DNA of 64,000 nt from Bacillus sp. CECT 9360 (GCF_918741275.1 NZ_CAKKNA010000013.1:42682-106681); one strand, 5' to 3'; shown: positions 25,219 to 34,355, numbered from the stretch's first letter. The notes: generated by a model not told the origin, from the sequence alone. Numbers and translations are program-made.

Positions 25219-27193
25219 CGGTCGGTACAAGCTCCTGGACATGGTGGGCGGCGGCGGAATGGCCAATGTTTATCTTGCCCGTGACATGATTCTCGAGCGC
25301 GAGGTTGCCTTAAAAATCCTCAGGATGGATTTTTCGAATGATGAGGAATTCATCAAGCGTTTTGATCGCGAAGCTCAATCCGCAACAAGTCTGGCCCATT
25401 CGAATATCGTCAGCATTTACGATGTCGGGGAAGAAGACGATATTTATTATATTGTTATGGAATATGTAAAGGGAATGACCCTGAAACAATACATACAAAA
25501 ACATTACCCAATCCCTGTTGAACAAGCACTGGATATTATGAAGCAGACCACCGACGCGATTGCCCATGCCCATCATAATGACATTATTCATAGAGATATC
25601 AAGCCGCATAATATTTTAATAGATGAAGACGGAAATGCGAAAATAACCGATTTTGGCATTGCGATGGCCCTTAGTTCGACAAACATCACCCAAACAAACG
25701 CGGTGCTCGGTTCTGTCCATTATTTATCCCCAGAACAGGCAAGGGGAGGCATGGCCAATAAAAAATCAGACATTTACTCGCTCGGCATCGTCATGTTTGA
25801 GCTAATGACCGGACGTTTGCCGTTTTCTGGAGAATCAGCGGTATCAATCGCTTTGAAGCATCTGCAATCCGAAACCCCGTCGCCGAAACGGTGGAACCCG
25901 GATATCCCGCAAAGTGTCGAAAACATTATTCTTAAAGCAACTGCAAAGGATTCGTCTTACAGATATGCAAGCGTGGATGAGATGCATGAGGATATCAGGA
26001 CAGCCCTTGATCCTGATCGATTGAATGAAAAACCGTTTGAAACTCCCGAAGACAACGATGTCACTAAGGTGATTCCAATCATCACAAACGACAAATTTGT
26101 TTCGGACATTGATCATACGATCGTTCGGGGACCGGAAAAGGATACAGTGGCTGAAGAGGACACAAAACTGGCAGTAAAAACAAATAAAAAGAAAAAAGAT
26201 AAAAAGAAAAAAGCAAAAGACGGGAAGAAGAAAAGTAAGCTGCCAATCATTCTAGTTTCGCTTTTTTTACTACTGGTGACTCTTGGGATATTGGCTATCA
26301 CTGTTTTCCCAGATATGTTTGCTACCGATGAAATAACGGTTCCTGATGTGAGGGGTGAAGAATTGGAAGAGGCCATTTCACAGCTTATTGAAGCCAGATT
26401 AGAAACCGGTGCTATAATAGAAATCGAAGATAAGGAAATTGAAGCCGGAAAAGTCATTCAAACCGATCCTGAAGCTGGCAAAGTTGTCAAAAAAGGAAAA
26501 CCAATCAAAATCTACCAGAGCATTGGCAAAGAAAAGCTGGAAGTCACGGATTATACCGGGAGAAAAATAGAAGTTGTCGAACCGCTCTTGAACGAAATGG
26601 AATTTAAGGACGTCGATGTGATAGAGGAATTTGATAACAGTGAACAGGGGACGATTCTATCCCAAAACCCAAAACCTGGCGATGAAGTCGTCGCTTCAGA
26701 AACTGTTTTTGAACTCACAGTCAGCAAAGGTCCCGATAAAATCACATTAAAAGATTTAAGAAATTTCAACAAAGAAAGCTTGGATGATTACGCGAACGAA
26801 GTAGGTATTATAATTAGCCAAAGTGAAGAATACCACGATTCCGTAAGAGAAGGCAATGTCATCTCGCAAACACCGCGCCCTTACTCGAAAATAGACAAAG
26901 GGAGCACTGTGAACGTGGTGATATCGAGAGGAAAAGAAGAGATTCCGCCCAAGGCTGTAACAAAGGATATTGTTATCGAATATGATCCGGAAGCCGCAGG
27001 GAAACCTCAGGAAATCCAAATTTTCATTGAGGATTTGACTCGGGACATGACCGAGCCGGTTGAAACGGTTCTCATAACTGAATCGATCAGGCGTAAGCTG
27101 GATTTTATGGTACCTCATGACAAGAAAGCAGGCTATAAAGTAATGAGGGATGGAAATGTCATCATGGACGAAGTGGTTCCATATCCGGATTAA
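25196..27193 (+). CDS. prkC: Membrane serine/threonine kinase with PASTA domains
   Basis: Hanks-type kinase that senses peptidoglycan fragments; in B. subtilis it triggers spore germination and acts in stationary phase. Start ATG 25196 (MLIGRRINGRYKLL) behind GGGGGTGA gives 665 residues. Kinase domain: glycine loop VGGGGMANVY, HRDIKPHN with D134, DFG, and SPEQARGG. A lysine-rich juxtamembrane stretch precedes one transmembrane helix at about 349-371; three PASTA repeats follow outside the cell, then a C-terminal extracellular domain. It forms a pair with prpC and lies before rsgA, a reported kinase substrate. Confidence 0.97.
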   Translation: MLIGRRINGRYKLLDMVGGGGMANVYLARDMILEREVALKILRMDFSNDEEFIKRFDREAQSATSLAHSNIVSIYDVGEEDDIYYIVMEYVKGMTLKQYIQKHYPIPVEQALDIMKQTTDAIAHAHHNDIIHRDIKPHNILIDEDGNAKITDFGIAMALSSTNITQTNAVLGSVHYLSPEQARGGMANKKSDIYSLGIVMFELMTGRLPFSGESAVSIALKHLQSETPSPKRWNPDIPQSVENIILKATAKDSSYRYASVDEMHEDIRTALDPDRLNEKPFETPEDNDVTKVIPIITNDKFVSDIDHTIVRGPEKDTVAEEDTKLAVKTNKKKKDKKKKAKDGKKKSKLPIILVSLFLLLVTLGILAITVFPDMFATDEITVPDVRGEELEEAISQLIEARLETGAIIEIEDKEIEAGKVIQTDPEAGKVVKKGKPIKIYQSIGKEKLEVTDYTGRKIEVVEPLLNEMEFKDVDVIEEFDNSEQGTILSQNPKPGDEVVASETVFELTVSKGPDKITLKDLRNFNKESLDDYANEVGIIISQSEEYHDSVREGNVISQTPRPYSKIDKGSTVNVVISRGKEEIPPKAVTKDIVIEYDPEAAGKPQEIQIFIEDLTRDMTEPVETVLITESIRRKLDFMVPHDKKAGYKVMRDGNVIMDEVVPYPD

Positions 27194-27215
27194 TGATTAA
27201 AAAAGGAGTGAAGCT

Positions 27216-28097
27216 ATGCCTGAAGGCAAGATTATTAAGGCGCTTAGCGGTTTTTATTACGTTCTTGACGGCAACGAAACAATCCAATGCAGGGGCAGAG
27301 GCATTTTTCGCAAAAATAAGATAACGCCCCTGGTCGGTGATTATGTTGTTTACCAGGCTGAAAATCCAAAAGAAGGTTACCTCCTGGAAATTAAGGAGCG
27401 GAAGAATGAACTCATCAGGCCTCCAATCGCTAATGTGGATCAGGCAATCCTTGTGTTTTCAGCGGTTGAACCAGACTTCAGCACAGCGTTGCTTGACCGG
27501 TTTTTAGTGCTGATCGAGGATAATGAAATTGAACCGATTATTTGCATAAGCAAAATGGATATTGTCCCAGATACGGACCGGTTTCAATTAGAAGAGTATG
27601 TAAAATATTATGCTGCTATCGGATACACGGTCTTGACAACATCCTCGGTCTCTTCTGAAGGGACAAAAGTGCTCCAGCCATATTTACAAGATAAAACGAG
27701 CGTGTTTGCCGGACAGTCAGGTGTTGGTAAGTCATCGCTCTTGAATGCGATAGATCCCGAGCTCGCATTAAAAACGGATGATATTTCCTCGCATCTGGGG
27801 AGAGGCAAACATACGACAAGACATGTCGAGCTGATTCATATCGGGACAGGCCTTGTCGCCGATACTCCCGGCTTCAGTGCGCTGGAGTTTTTAGAAATGG
27901 AGGCCGAGCGGCTGTCGTATTGCTTTCCTGAAATATATGAAACGGGTGAAAAATGCAAGTTCCGCGGCTGCCTTCATGACAAGGAACCGAAATGTGCCGT
28001 TAAAGAAGCAGTGAAGACCGGTGAGATCAGGCAATATCGGTATGATCACTATATGCAATTTTTTGAGGAGATTAAAGAGAGAAAGCCGAGGTATTAA
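27216..28097 (+). CDS. rsgA: Ribosome small-subunit-dependent GTPase RsgA (CpgA/YloQ)
   Basis: Circularly permuted GTPase that checks late 30S maturation. Order of motifs: N-terminal OB fold, G4 (ISKMD, near 111) before G1 (GQSGVGKSS at 166-174), then DTPGF, and a C-terminal zinc knuckle (CKFRGCLHDKEPKC). 293 residues. AAAAGGAGTG precedes the ATG. The stop is two bases from rpe. Confidence 0.96.
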   Translation: MPEGKIIKALSGFYYVLDGNETIQCRGRGIFRKNKITPLVGDYVVYQAENPKEGYLLEIKERKNELIRPPIANVDQAILVFSAVEPDFSTALLDRFLVLIEDNEIEPIICISKMDIVPDTDRFQLEEYVKYYAAIGYTVLTTSSVSSEGTKVLQPYLQDKTSVFAGQSGVGKSSLLNAIDPELALKTDDISSHLGRGKHTTRHVELIHIGTGLVADTPGFSALEFLEMEAERLSYCFPEIYETGEKCKFRGCLHDKEPKCAVKEAVKTGEIRQYRYDHYMQFFEEIKERKPRY

Positions 28098-28099
28098 AT

Positions 28100-28744
28100 A
28101 TGGTAAAGATTGCTCCATCTATTTTATCCGCTGATTTTTCAAGACTTGCTGAAGAGATTCTGGATGTTGAGAGAGGCGGGGCTGATTATATCCATGTGGA
28201 CGTGATGGATGGTCACTTTGTGCCGAACATAACGATCGGACCATTAATCGTGGAAGCGATCCGTCCGGTTACGAAGCTCCCGCTCGACGTCCATCTAATG
28301 ATAGAGAATCCAGAGTCTTATATTGAAGCCTTTGCAAAAGCAGGCGCAGATTATATCACGGTGCATGTTGAAGCATGCCCGCATCTTCACCGTACGATCC
28401 AGTTCATCAAATCATTTGGGGTAAAAGCGGGAGTGGTGCTTAATCCGGCAACGCCTGTATCATCGATCCAACATATCATCGGTGAGATTGACATGGTTCT
28501 GATAATGTCCATTAACCCGGGGTTTGGGGGCCAGACATTTATCACGTCCGTCCTGCCAAAGATCAGCGAGGTTAAAGCACTCGCCGAAAAGCATGATGCC
28601 AATATTGAGATTGAAGTGGACGGCGGCGTGAATCAAGAAACAGCCAAGCTATGCATCCAGCACGGGGCCAATGTTCTAGTTGCCGGCACCGCTATTTACA
28701 ATCAGCCTGATCGAAAAAAAGCGATAGAAGCAATCAGGGGATAA
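28100..28744 (+). CDS. rpe: Ribulose-phosphate 3-epimerase
   Basis: TIM-barrel enzyme of the pentose phosphate pathway that interconverts ribulose-5-P and xylulose-5-P. Metal-binding motifs: APSILSADF, HVDVMDGHFVPN, LDVHLMI and the phosphate-binding GG(V)NQETA and AGTAIYN segments. 214 residues, standard length. It follows rsgA without space for a promoter, as in B. subtilis. Confidence 0.97.
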   Translation: MVKIAPSILSADFSRLAEEILDVERGGADYIHVDVMDGHFVPNITIGPLIVEAIRPVTKLPLDVHLMIENPESYIEAFAKAGADYITVHVEACPHLHRTIQFIKSFGVKAGVVLNPATPVSSIQHIIGEIDMVLIMSINPGFGGQTFITSVLPKISEVKALAEKHDANIEIEVDGGVNQETAKLCIQHGANVLVAGTAIYNQPDRKKAIEAIRG

Positions 28745-28814
28745 CCCCGCTATATTAGGAAGCCGGCCGCTATTTTGGAAGGTTTCCTTTTTACTATGAA
28801 GGAAGGTGATCCAG

Positions 28815-29462
28815 TTGAAGATTTGCATTTTAGCAGGCGGGCCGCCGGAATTTTTACCAGACTTACACACATATAGGGATGTTTTATGGGTTGGGGTCGA
28901 CAGGGGTGTACTGACATTGCTGGAAACAGGGATAACACCGCAAGCTGCATTCGGGGATTTTGACTCTGTTTCCGATACAGAGATGCAAATGATCAGAAAG
29001 GCAATGAAGGATATCCATCTTTATCCTTCTGAAAAGGACGAAACAGATCTTGAGATTGCCTTGCATTGGGCTATCGCGCAGGCTCCCGGTGAGATCTGTA
29101 TCTTTGGCGCAACAGGCGGGCGTTTGGATCATTTGTTAGCGAATATTCAATTGCTGCTCAAAGAAGAAGTTCAAAACAAAATGGCGGAAACAGACATTTT
29201 CATCATCGATAAAACAAATATTTTAACAGCTAAACTGCCCGGAGAGTATAAAATTAAGGCAATCCCCGATAAAAAGTACGTTTCGTTCGTACCTGTCACA
29301 ACAGAAGTGAAAGGCATTACGTTGCTTGGCTTTAAATATCCTCTGGAGAACAGCCATATCATGATGGGATCAACCTTATGCATAAGCAACGAACTAATTT
29401 CTGAATCTGGTACTTTTTCGTTTTCAAATGGCATATTATTGGTGGTAAGAAGCAGTGATTAA
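28815..29462 (+). CDS. thiN: Thiamine pyrophosphokinase
   Basis: Transfers pyrophosphate from ATP to thiamine. The catalytic region FGDFDSV, the EKDETDLEIAL metal motif and GATGGRLDHLLANIQLL are visible. A GTG at 28806 is in frame but overlaps the ribosome-binding site GGAAGG (28801-28806), so I chose TTG 28815, eight bases beyond it; this gives 215 residues against 214 in B. subtilis and the expected start MKICILAGG. Confidence 0.94.
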   Translation: MKICILAGGPPEFLPDLHTYRDVLWVGVDRGVLTLLETGITPQAAFGDFDSVSDTEMQMIRKAMKDIHLYPSEKDETDLEIALHWAIAQAPGEICIFGATGGRLDHLLANIQLLLKEEVQNKMAETDIFIIDKTNILTAKLPGEYKIKAIPDKKYVSFVPVTTEVKGITLLGFKYPLENSHIMMGSTLCISNELISESGTFSFSNGILLVVRSSD

Positions 29463-29580
29463 CATTCACGCTCACAGTTATCATCAAATATAATATATTT
29501 CAGGCAATAGCTACCTGAGCTAATCTCGTATGAAAAGGTTTCATTTATAGGGATAGTGATATGTACAGAGGAGGGGCATT

Positions 29581-29661
29581 ATGAAATTTTATACAATAAA
29601 ACTGCCAAAAGTGCTGGGAGGCCTTGTCAGGGCGATGCTCGGTGCATTTAAAAAAGGTTGA
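29581..29661 (+). CDS. spoVM: Stage V sporulation peptide SpoVM
   Basis: A 26-codon gene, easily missed, that encodes the amphipathic helix which recognises the convex forespore membrane and anchors SpoIVA for coat assembly. The peptide begins MKFYTIKLPKVLGG and ends GAFKKG; it differs from the remembered B. subtilis peptide at only a few positions and keeps the critical P9 and the basic C-terminus. AGAGGAGGGG lies before the ATG. The place, between thiN and rpmB, is the B. subtilis one. I could not place a sigma-E promoter with confidence in the 118 bases upstream. Confidence 0.96.
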   Translation: MKFYTIKLPKVLGGLVRAMLGAFKKG

Positions 29662-29683
29662 GGAAAGCATAGAGTGAGATGGC

Positions 29684-29710
29684 ACCCTGTATAGTCAGGG
29701 TGTTATTTTT
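29684..29710 (+). terminator. spoVM terminator
   Basis: ACCCTG-TATAGT-CAGGGT (29684-29701) followed by GTTATTTTT, 22 bases after the spoVM stop. Confidence 0.8.
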
Positions 29711-29737
29711 ATATGTTGACCTTTTTTTATCCTGCCT

Positions 29738-29866
29738 GTTGACTTCCGCTCCGGGCGCTCGCTTTCCGCGGGCAGTCCGGGAGCCTCCTCGGCGAAAAGC
29801 GCGCCTGCGGGGTCTCCCCTGTCCTGCTCTTCCCGCAGGAGTCTCGCGTCCTCCGCTCCAATCAAC
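29738..29866. repeat. GC-rich dispersed-type repeat downstream of spoVM
   Basis: A 129-base block much richer in GC than its surroundings, bounded by GTTGA on the left and TCAAC on the right. It contains CTTCCGCTCC and CCTCCGCTCC near the two ends, GCTTTCCGCGGG, GCCTCCTCGGCG and CCCGCAGGAGTCTCGCG. The open frames that cross it are compositional accidents. From memory, sequences of this form (GTTGACTTCCGCTCC ... CGCTCCAATCAAC) recur between genes in many Bacillaceae genomes; I have not checked a database. The rest of the gap to rpmB shows nothing I can name. Confidence 0.75.
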
Positions 29867-29982
29867 GTAGACAAACTTGCTGAATTCAGGTTCACCTATA
29901 GTCTTTTGTGTGTGGAAAATTAGTTTTCGTGTAAATCAGCTGAACTGCCGTGTCAATCCGCTTTTTCGTCTGTCGCATCATA

Positions 29983-30020
29983 TAAAAAGGCAGGTGCCTT
30001 TATGAAAGGACACCTGCCTT
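29983..30020 (-). terminator. rpmB terminator
   Basis: Read on the - strand, AAGGCAGGTG and CACCTGCCTT form a 10-bp stem (29987-29996 with 30011-30020) followed by TTTATA. It begins six bases beyond the rpmB stop. Confidence 0.85.
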
Positions 30021-30025
30021 GAACA

Positions 30026-30214
30026 TTATACGCGCTCTACTTTGCCAGATTTAAGGGCTCTTGCAGAAACGTATACACGCTTAGGTTTACCGTCAACTAA
30101 AATACGCACTTTTTGAAGGTTAGCACCCCATGTACGCTTGTTGGCATTCATAGCGTGGGAGCGTTTGTTTCCAGAACGAGTTCTTCTACCTGTGATCACA
30201 CATTTACGTGCCAT
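30026..30214 (-). CDS. rpmB: 50S ribosomal protein L28
   Basis: 62-residue ribosomal protein beginning [23 protein letters not shown], cited here as [11 protein letters not shown], with the family core [17 protein letters not shown]. It has a single cysteine and no CXXC pairs, so it is the zinc-free form. It is transcribed opposite to its neighbours, as in B. subtilis, and has its own terminator. The ATG is preceded on the - strand by AGGAGGG. Confidence 0.97.
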   Translation of the reverse strand: MARKCVITGRRTRSGNKRSHAMNANKRTWGANLQKVRILVDGKPKRVYVSARALKSGKVERV

Positions 30215-30348
30215 GTATTATTCCCTCCTAACTACCGCTAACTTAAGTTTCAAAAATTATCTTAAGTCTTTTCGCAAATACTTTAATAATTTATCATACC
30301 TTTCACGAGAATGCAATCATTCAATTCATTCCTTTCAAGAAAAAAACC

Positions 30349-30378
30349 TTGACATACTACCCTAAGAATTGATTTATT
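30349..30378 (+). promoter_or_regulatory. Possible sigma-A promoter for yloU-fakA
   Basis: A perfect TTGACA at 30349-30354 lies in the divergent gap between rpmB and yloU. The -10 is weak: ATTTAT at 17 bases or TTTATT at 18 bases. The gap of 250 bases otherwise looks like AT-rich promoter DNA for both genes. Confidence 0.4.
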
Positions 30379-30465
30379 AGTATCAGTGTGACTATTACTT
30401 TTAAAACAAGGGACAATATAGTAAAATGTCTTTAGCTAAGGAGATTTTGGGAGGGGGAAAGTTGT

Positions 30466-30828
30466 ATGTCCATCGAATTACAAACAAAATTCGGGCAAAT
30501 TGATATATCCAATGATGTTATTGCGACAGTTGCCGGAGGAGCTGCGGTTGACTGTTATGGTATAGTAGGAATGGCTTCTAAAAAGCAATTAAAGGACGGC
30601 ATTGCTGAAATATTAAGAAGAGAGAACTTCACTAAGGGTGTTATCGTCCGCCAGGAAAACGATCAGGTACATATCGATATGTTCATTATCGTCAGCTATG
30701 GAACAAAAATTTCCGAGATTGCGCATAATGTACAATCAAAGGTAAAATACACCCTGGACAAAACGGTCGGATTAGCTGTGGACTCCGTAAATATTTTTGT
30801 ACAGGGAGTTCGCGTGACAAACCCTTAA
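30466..30828 (+). CDS. yloU: Asp23/Gls24 family protein YloU
   Basis: 120-residue cytosolic protein of the Asp23/Gls24 envelope-stress family; exact function unknown. The family pattern I(A)TVAGGAAVDCYGIVGM is at about residues 20-35 and DSVNIFVQGVRV at the C-terminus. It lies directly before fakA, an arrangement conserved in many Firmicutes, which suggests a role linked to membrane or lipid homeostasis. Ribosome-binding site GGGAGGGGG. Confidence 0.93.
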   Translation: MSIELQTKFGQIDISNDVIATVAGGAAVDCYGIVGMASKKQLKDGIAEILRRENFTKGVIVRQENDQVHIDMFIIVSYGTKISEIAHNVQSKVKYTLDKTVGLAVDSVNIFVQGVRVTNP

Positions 30829-30846
30829 GTCGAGGAGGAAAGTTTT

Positions 30847-32529
30847 GTGTCAATTACAAGTATAAATGGAGAACGATTCGCGGAGATGATCATTCAAGGT
30901 GCCAACCATCTGGCAGCTAACGCTAATATGGTTGATGCTCTCAACGTTTTCCCAGTGCCGGATGGTGATACCGGTACGAACATGAATTTATCTATGACTT
31001 CCGGAGCAAAGGAAGTGCAAAATAACGTACAAGAACATATTGGTAAAGTAGGAACCTCTTTATCACGAGGATTGCTTATGGGAGCACGCGGAAATTCCGG
31101 TGTCATCCTGTCACAATTATTCCGTGGATTTTCAAAATCGATTGAAACGAAGGCTGAAATTAACAGCCAGGAATTCGCAGGCGCATTGGAAGCGGGAGTG
31201 GAAACGGCCTATAAAGCTGTTATGAAGCCCGTTGAAGGTACGATTCTTACCGTTGCCAAAGATGCGGCTAAACAGGCTGTTGCGTCCGCAAAGAACCAAA
31301 AGGATATCATCGCGGTGATGCAGGCTGTAGTGAAAGAAGCGAAGGCCTCACTTAACCGCACGCCTGACCTACTTCCTGTCCTTAAGGAAGTTGGTGTTGT
31401 TGATAGCGGCGGCCAGGGGCTCGTATTCGTTTATGAAGGTTTTCTCGCTGAATTGAAAGGGGAGCAACTCCCTGATACGCCTTCCAGTGTCCCGACAATG
31501 GGTGAACTTGTCAGCGCTGAGCACCATATGAATGTCCAGGGCCATATAAATACTGAAGATATCGTTTTTGGCTATTGTACGGAGTTCATGGTCAGATTGG
31601 AAGCGGGCAAGACCGCCAAGAAACCATTCGTTGAAGAAACGTTCCGCAATGATTTAAGTGAATACGGAGATTCTTTATTGGTTATCTCAGATGATGAAGT
31701 CGTAAAGGTACATATTCACTCTGAAGAGCCAGGGAACTGTTTGAACTATGGCCAGCAATACGGAAGCCTGATCAAACTTAAGATTGATAACATGCGAGAG
31801 CAGCATTCTAACATCGTGGGCGAAACACACGCCCCGCTTAAAACGGATGTAAGCAAGAAGCCTAAGAAAAAGGATGAATATGGGATTGTATCCGTCTCAA
31901 TGGGCTCTGGTATAAGCGATCTGTTCAAAAGCATCGGCGCCAAATCCGTGATTCAAGGTGGACAAACGATGAATCCAAGTACGGAAGACATCGTCAAAGC
32001 TGCCCGGGAAGCGAATGCGAAGAATATTGTTATCCTGCCAAATAATAAAAACATTATCATGGCAGCCGAGCAGGCCGCGGAATTACTGGATGAGAATGTT
32101 ATCGTCATTCCTTCCAAGACAGTGCCACAGGGGATGTCAGCATTATTAGCATTCAATCCTTCTGCAAGTGCCGAGGACAATGAAAAGGCCATGAAAGAAG
32201 CTCTTTCACATGTGAAGACAGGCCAAATCACGTATGCGGTTCGCGACACTAGTATTGATGGGCTTGAAATCGAAACAGGCGATTTCATGGGTCTCGCCGA
32301 AGGAAAGATCCAAGTGAAAAATAAGAGCAAGCTTCAAACAGCGAAGGAACTTCTCTCTAATATGATGGATGAAGATTCAGAGATTCTTACCATCCTATAT
32401 GGCGAAGATGCGACGAAAGAAGAGGTTGACGAGCTGGTGGCATTTTGTCACGAAAACTTTGAGGATGCTGAGATCGAAATCCATAACGGAAACCAACCGT
32501 TATACTCGTTCATTTTCTCTATTGAATAA
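30847..32529 (+). CDS. fakA: Fatty acid kinase catalytic subunit FakA (YloV)
   Basis: Phosphorylates fatty acids bound to a FakB partner so that exogenous fatty acids can enter lipid synthesis. The N-terminal Dak2-type kinase domain shows the Mg-ATP motif PDGDTGTNMNLS (about 37-48) and LMGARGNSGVILSQLFRGF; the middle and C-terminal domains follow with YGIVSVSMGSG at about 339. 560 residues against 553 in B. subtilis. Start is a GTG at 30847 behind GAGGAGG. Confidence 0.93.
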   Translation: MSITSINGERFAEMIIQGANHLAANANMVDALNVFPVPDGDTGTNMNLSMTSGAKEVQNNVQEHIGKVGTSLSRGLLMGARGNSGVILSQLFRGFSKSIETKAEINSQEFAGALEAGVETAYKAVMKPVEGTILTVAKDAAKQAVASAKNQKDIIAVMQAVVKEAKASLNRTPDLLPVLKEVGVVDSGGQGLVFVYEGFLAELKGEQLPDTPSSVPTMGELVSAEHHMNVQGHINTEDIVFGYCTEFMVRLEAGKTAKKPFVEETFRNDLSEYGDSLLVISDDEVVKVHIHSEEPGNCLNYGQQYGSLIKLKIDNMREQHSNIVGETHAPLKTDVSKKPKKKDEYGIVSVSMGSGISDLFKSIGAKSVIQGGQTMNPSTEDIVKAAREANAKNIVILPNNKNIIMAAEQAAELLDENVIVIPSKTVPQGMSALLAFNPSASAEDNEKAMKEALSHVKTGQITYAVRDTSIDGLEIETGDFMGLAEGKIQVKNKSKLQTAKELLSNMMDEDSEILTILYGEDATKEEVDELVAFCHENFEDAEIEIHNGNQPLYSFIFSIE

Positions 32530-32590
32530 AGAAACGCCGCCGGTTGACGACCCTTTAAAGGTGATGATCAGGCGTAGTTGCACTTAAGAA

Positions 32591-32660
32591 GATTGGAAAG
32601 TGTAGACTTTCCAATCTGCCAAAAAAGAAACTGCATGTTTGACCGTGCAGTTTCTTTTTT
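32591..32660 (+). terminator. Two consecutive hairpins after fakA
   Basis: The first is a perfect 11-bp stem GATTGGAAAGT with its complement at 32606-32616. The second (32621-32660) pairs AAAAAAGAAACTGCA with TGCAGTTTCTTTTTT and ends in a T-run, a clear intrinsic terminator. The second is near-symmetrical and could also act on the other strand. Confidence 0.85.
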
Positions 32661-32751
32661 GTTTGTGTATGATAGTAATAGGGGAAAACTATGTCCCTGT
32701 TTTTTCATGCATTAAGAAAGTAAAACTGCGGTTCAGGAGGCAGAATAGATT

Positions 32752-33414
32752 ATGAAATATAAGAGTGTATTTGACATAATCGGTCCAGTCATGATTGGTC
32801 CGTCCAGCTCGCATACGGCCGGTGCCGTAAGAATCGGAAGGGTAGCGCGGGATTTATTCGGAAGAGAGCCTAAGTGGGCGACCATTTCTTTTTACGGATC
32901 TTTCGCGAAAACCTTTAAAGGGCACGGTACGGATGTGGCAATCGTGGGAGGATTGCTCGACTTCGACACATTTGATGAGAGAATTAAAGAATCGCTTGAA
33001 ATTGCCAGAAGCAAAAAAATAAAAATTAAGTTCATAGAAGAGGAAGCCATTACCGATCACCCCAATACGGCAAAAATAACCATGGGTGATAAAAACGGCG
33101 AAATGGAATTAACGGGCATTTCCATTGGCGGAGGGAAAATCGAGATTATTGAATTGAACGGTTTTGTATTGAAGCTTTCCGGCCATCACCCGGCGATACT
33201 CGTAGTTCACAATGACCGTTTTGGGGCCATAGCCAACGTTTCAAATATCCTAGCTAAACACCAAATAAATATCGGGCAAATGGACGTTTCGCGTAAAGAA
33301 AAAGGCAAGATGGCATTGATGACCATTGAGGTAGACCAAAATATTAAAGAAGGGGTGCTCAGTGAAATTTCGGCCCTTCCAAACATTGTTCAGGTAACAA
33401 GAATCTCGGATTGA
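32752..33414 (+). CDS. sdaAB: L-serine dehydratase beta subunit
   Basis: Regulatory subunit of the iron-sulphur serine dehydratase that turns L-serine into pyruvate and ammonia. The family start FDIIGPVMIGPSSSHTAGAVRIG is visible, in short GPSSSHTAGA at about residues 19-28, and an ACT domain fills the C-terminus (HPAILVVHNDRFGAIANVSNIL). 220 residues. It is followed 56 bases later by the catalytic subunit. Confidence 0.95.
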   Translation: MKYKSVFDIIGPVMIGPSSSHTAGAVRIGRVARDLFGREPKWATISFYGSFAKTFKGHGTDVAIVGGLLDFDTFDERIKESLEIARSKKIKIKFIEEEAITDHPNTAKITMGDKNGEMELTGISIGGGKIEIIELNGFVLKLSGHHPAILVVHNDRFGAIANVSNILAKHQINIGQMDVSRKEKGKMALMTIEVDQNIKEGVLSEISALPNIVQVTRISD

Positions 33415-33470
33415 TTCACTGAAAAAATATGAAAACGCATACAAAGACCGTGTGAAGAGGAGGAGAATGA

Positions 33471-34355
33471 ATGTTCCGCAATGTTGCTGAATTGGTAGAA
33501 TTAGCAGAATCAAAGAATACTAAAATATCGCAGATCATGATTGAGCAAGAAATGGAAGTGACAGGCAAAGCCCGTGAGGAAATCCTTCGTCAGATGGAAA
33601 TAAATCTCGATGTGATGGAACAAGCGGTTGAACGGGGACTTAAAGGCGTAAGGTCTCATTCCGGCCTCACCGGCGGAGATGCGGTCTTGCTTCAGGAATA
33701 TATAAAAAAGGGCAATTTCTTATCGGGGGAATTGCTTTTGGATGCAGTAAGCAAAGCAGTTGCCACGAATGAAGTGAACGCGGCGATGGGGACCATTTGC
33801 GCCACTCCTACAGCGGGTTCTGCCGGGGTTGTGCCCGGAACGTTATTTGCGGTACAACGGAAGCTCAATCCGACCCGTGAACAGAAAATAGAATTTCTAT
33901 TTACGGCAGGCGCTTTTGGATTCGTGATCGCAAACAATGCCTCGATTTCCGGAGCTGCAGGCGGCTGTCAGGCTGAAGTAGGCTCTGCGGCAGGTATGGC
34001 GGCTGCGGCAATTGTCGAGATAGCTGGCGGAACTCCTTCGCAAAGCGCTGAGGCAATGGCCATCACGCTGAAGAATATGCTTGGCCTCGTCTGTGATCCT
34101 GTAGCGGGGCTTGTAGAAGTTCCGTGCGTGAAACGGAATGCGATGGGAGCGGCCAATGCGATGGTTGCCGCCGATATGGCGTTAGCGGGGATCACAAGCC
34201 GGATACCGTGTGATGAAGTGATCGGCGCCATGTTCAAGATCGGTCAATCCATGCCGTCTGCATTAAGAGAAACTGCGCAGGGAGGGTTGGCGGCAACACC
34301 TACAGGCCGTGAATTAGAAGCAAAAATATTCGGTTTGCCGCTCATGAAAAAGTGA
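33471..34355 (+). CDS. sdaAA: L-serine dehydratase alpha (catalytic) subunit
   Basis: Oxygen-sensitive 4Fe-4S lyase. Conserved blocks: SHSGLTGGDAVLL, MGTICATPTAGSAGVVPGTLF, ISGAAGGCQAEVGSAAGMAAA and CDPVAGLVEVPCVKRNAMGA, whose cysteines ligate the cluster. 294 residues, family length about 300. ATG 33471 follows GAGGAGGAG. The stop overlaps recG by four bases (GTGA). Confidence 0.95.
   Translation: MFRNVAELVELAESKNTKISQIMIEQEMEVTGKAREEILRQMEINLDVMEQAVERGLKGVRSHSGLTGGDAVLLQEYIKKGNFLSGELLLDAVSKAVATNEVNAAMGTICATPTAGSAGVVPGTLFAVQRKLNPTREQKIEFLFTAGAFGFVIANNASISGAAGGCQAEVGSAAGMAAAAIVEIAGGTPSQSAEAMAITLKNMLGLVCDPVAGLVEVPCVKRNAMGAANAMVAADMALAGITSRIPCDEVIGAMFKIGQSMPSALRETAQGGLAATPTGRELEAKIFGLPLMKK

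Noticed and set aside
29679..29895. Open frames on both strands across the GC-rich block after spoVM
   Set aside because: They follow from the GC-rich repeat; no ribosome-binding site, no recognisable domain, and an arginine/proline-rich composition typical of shadow frames.
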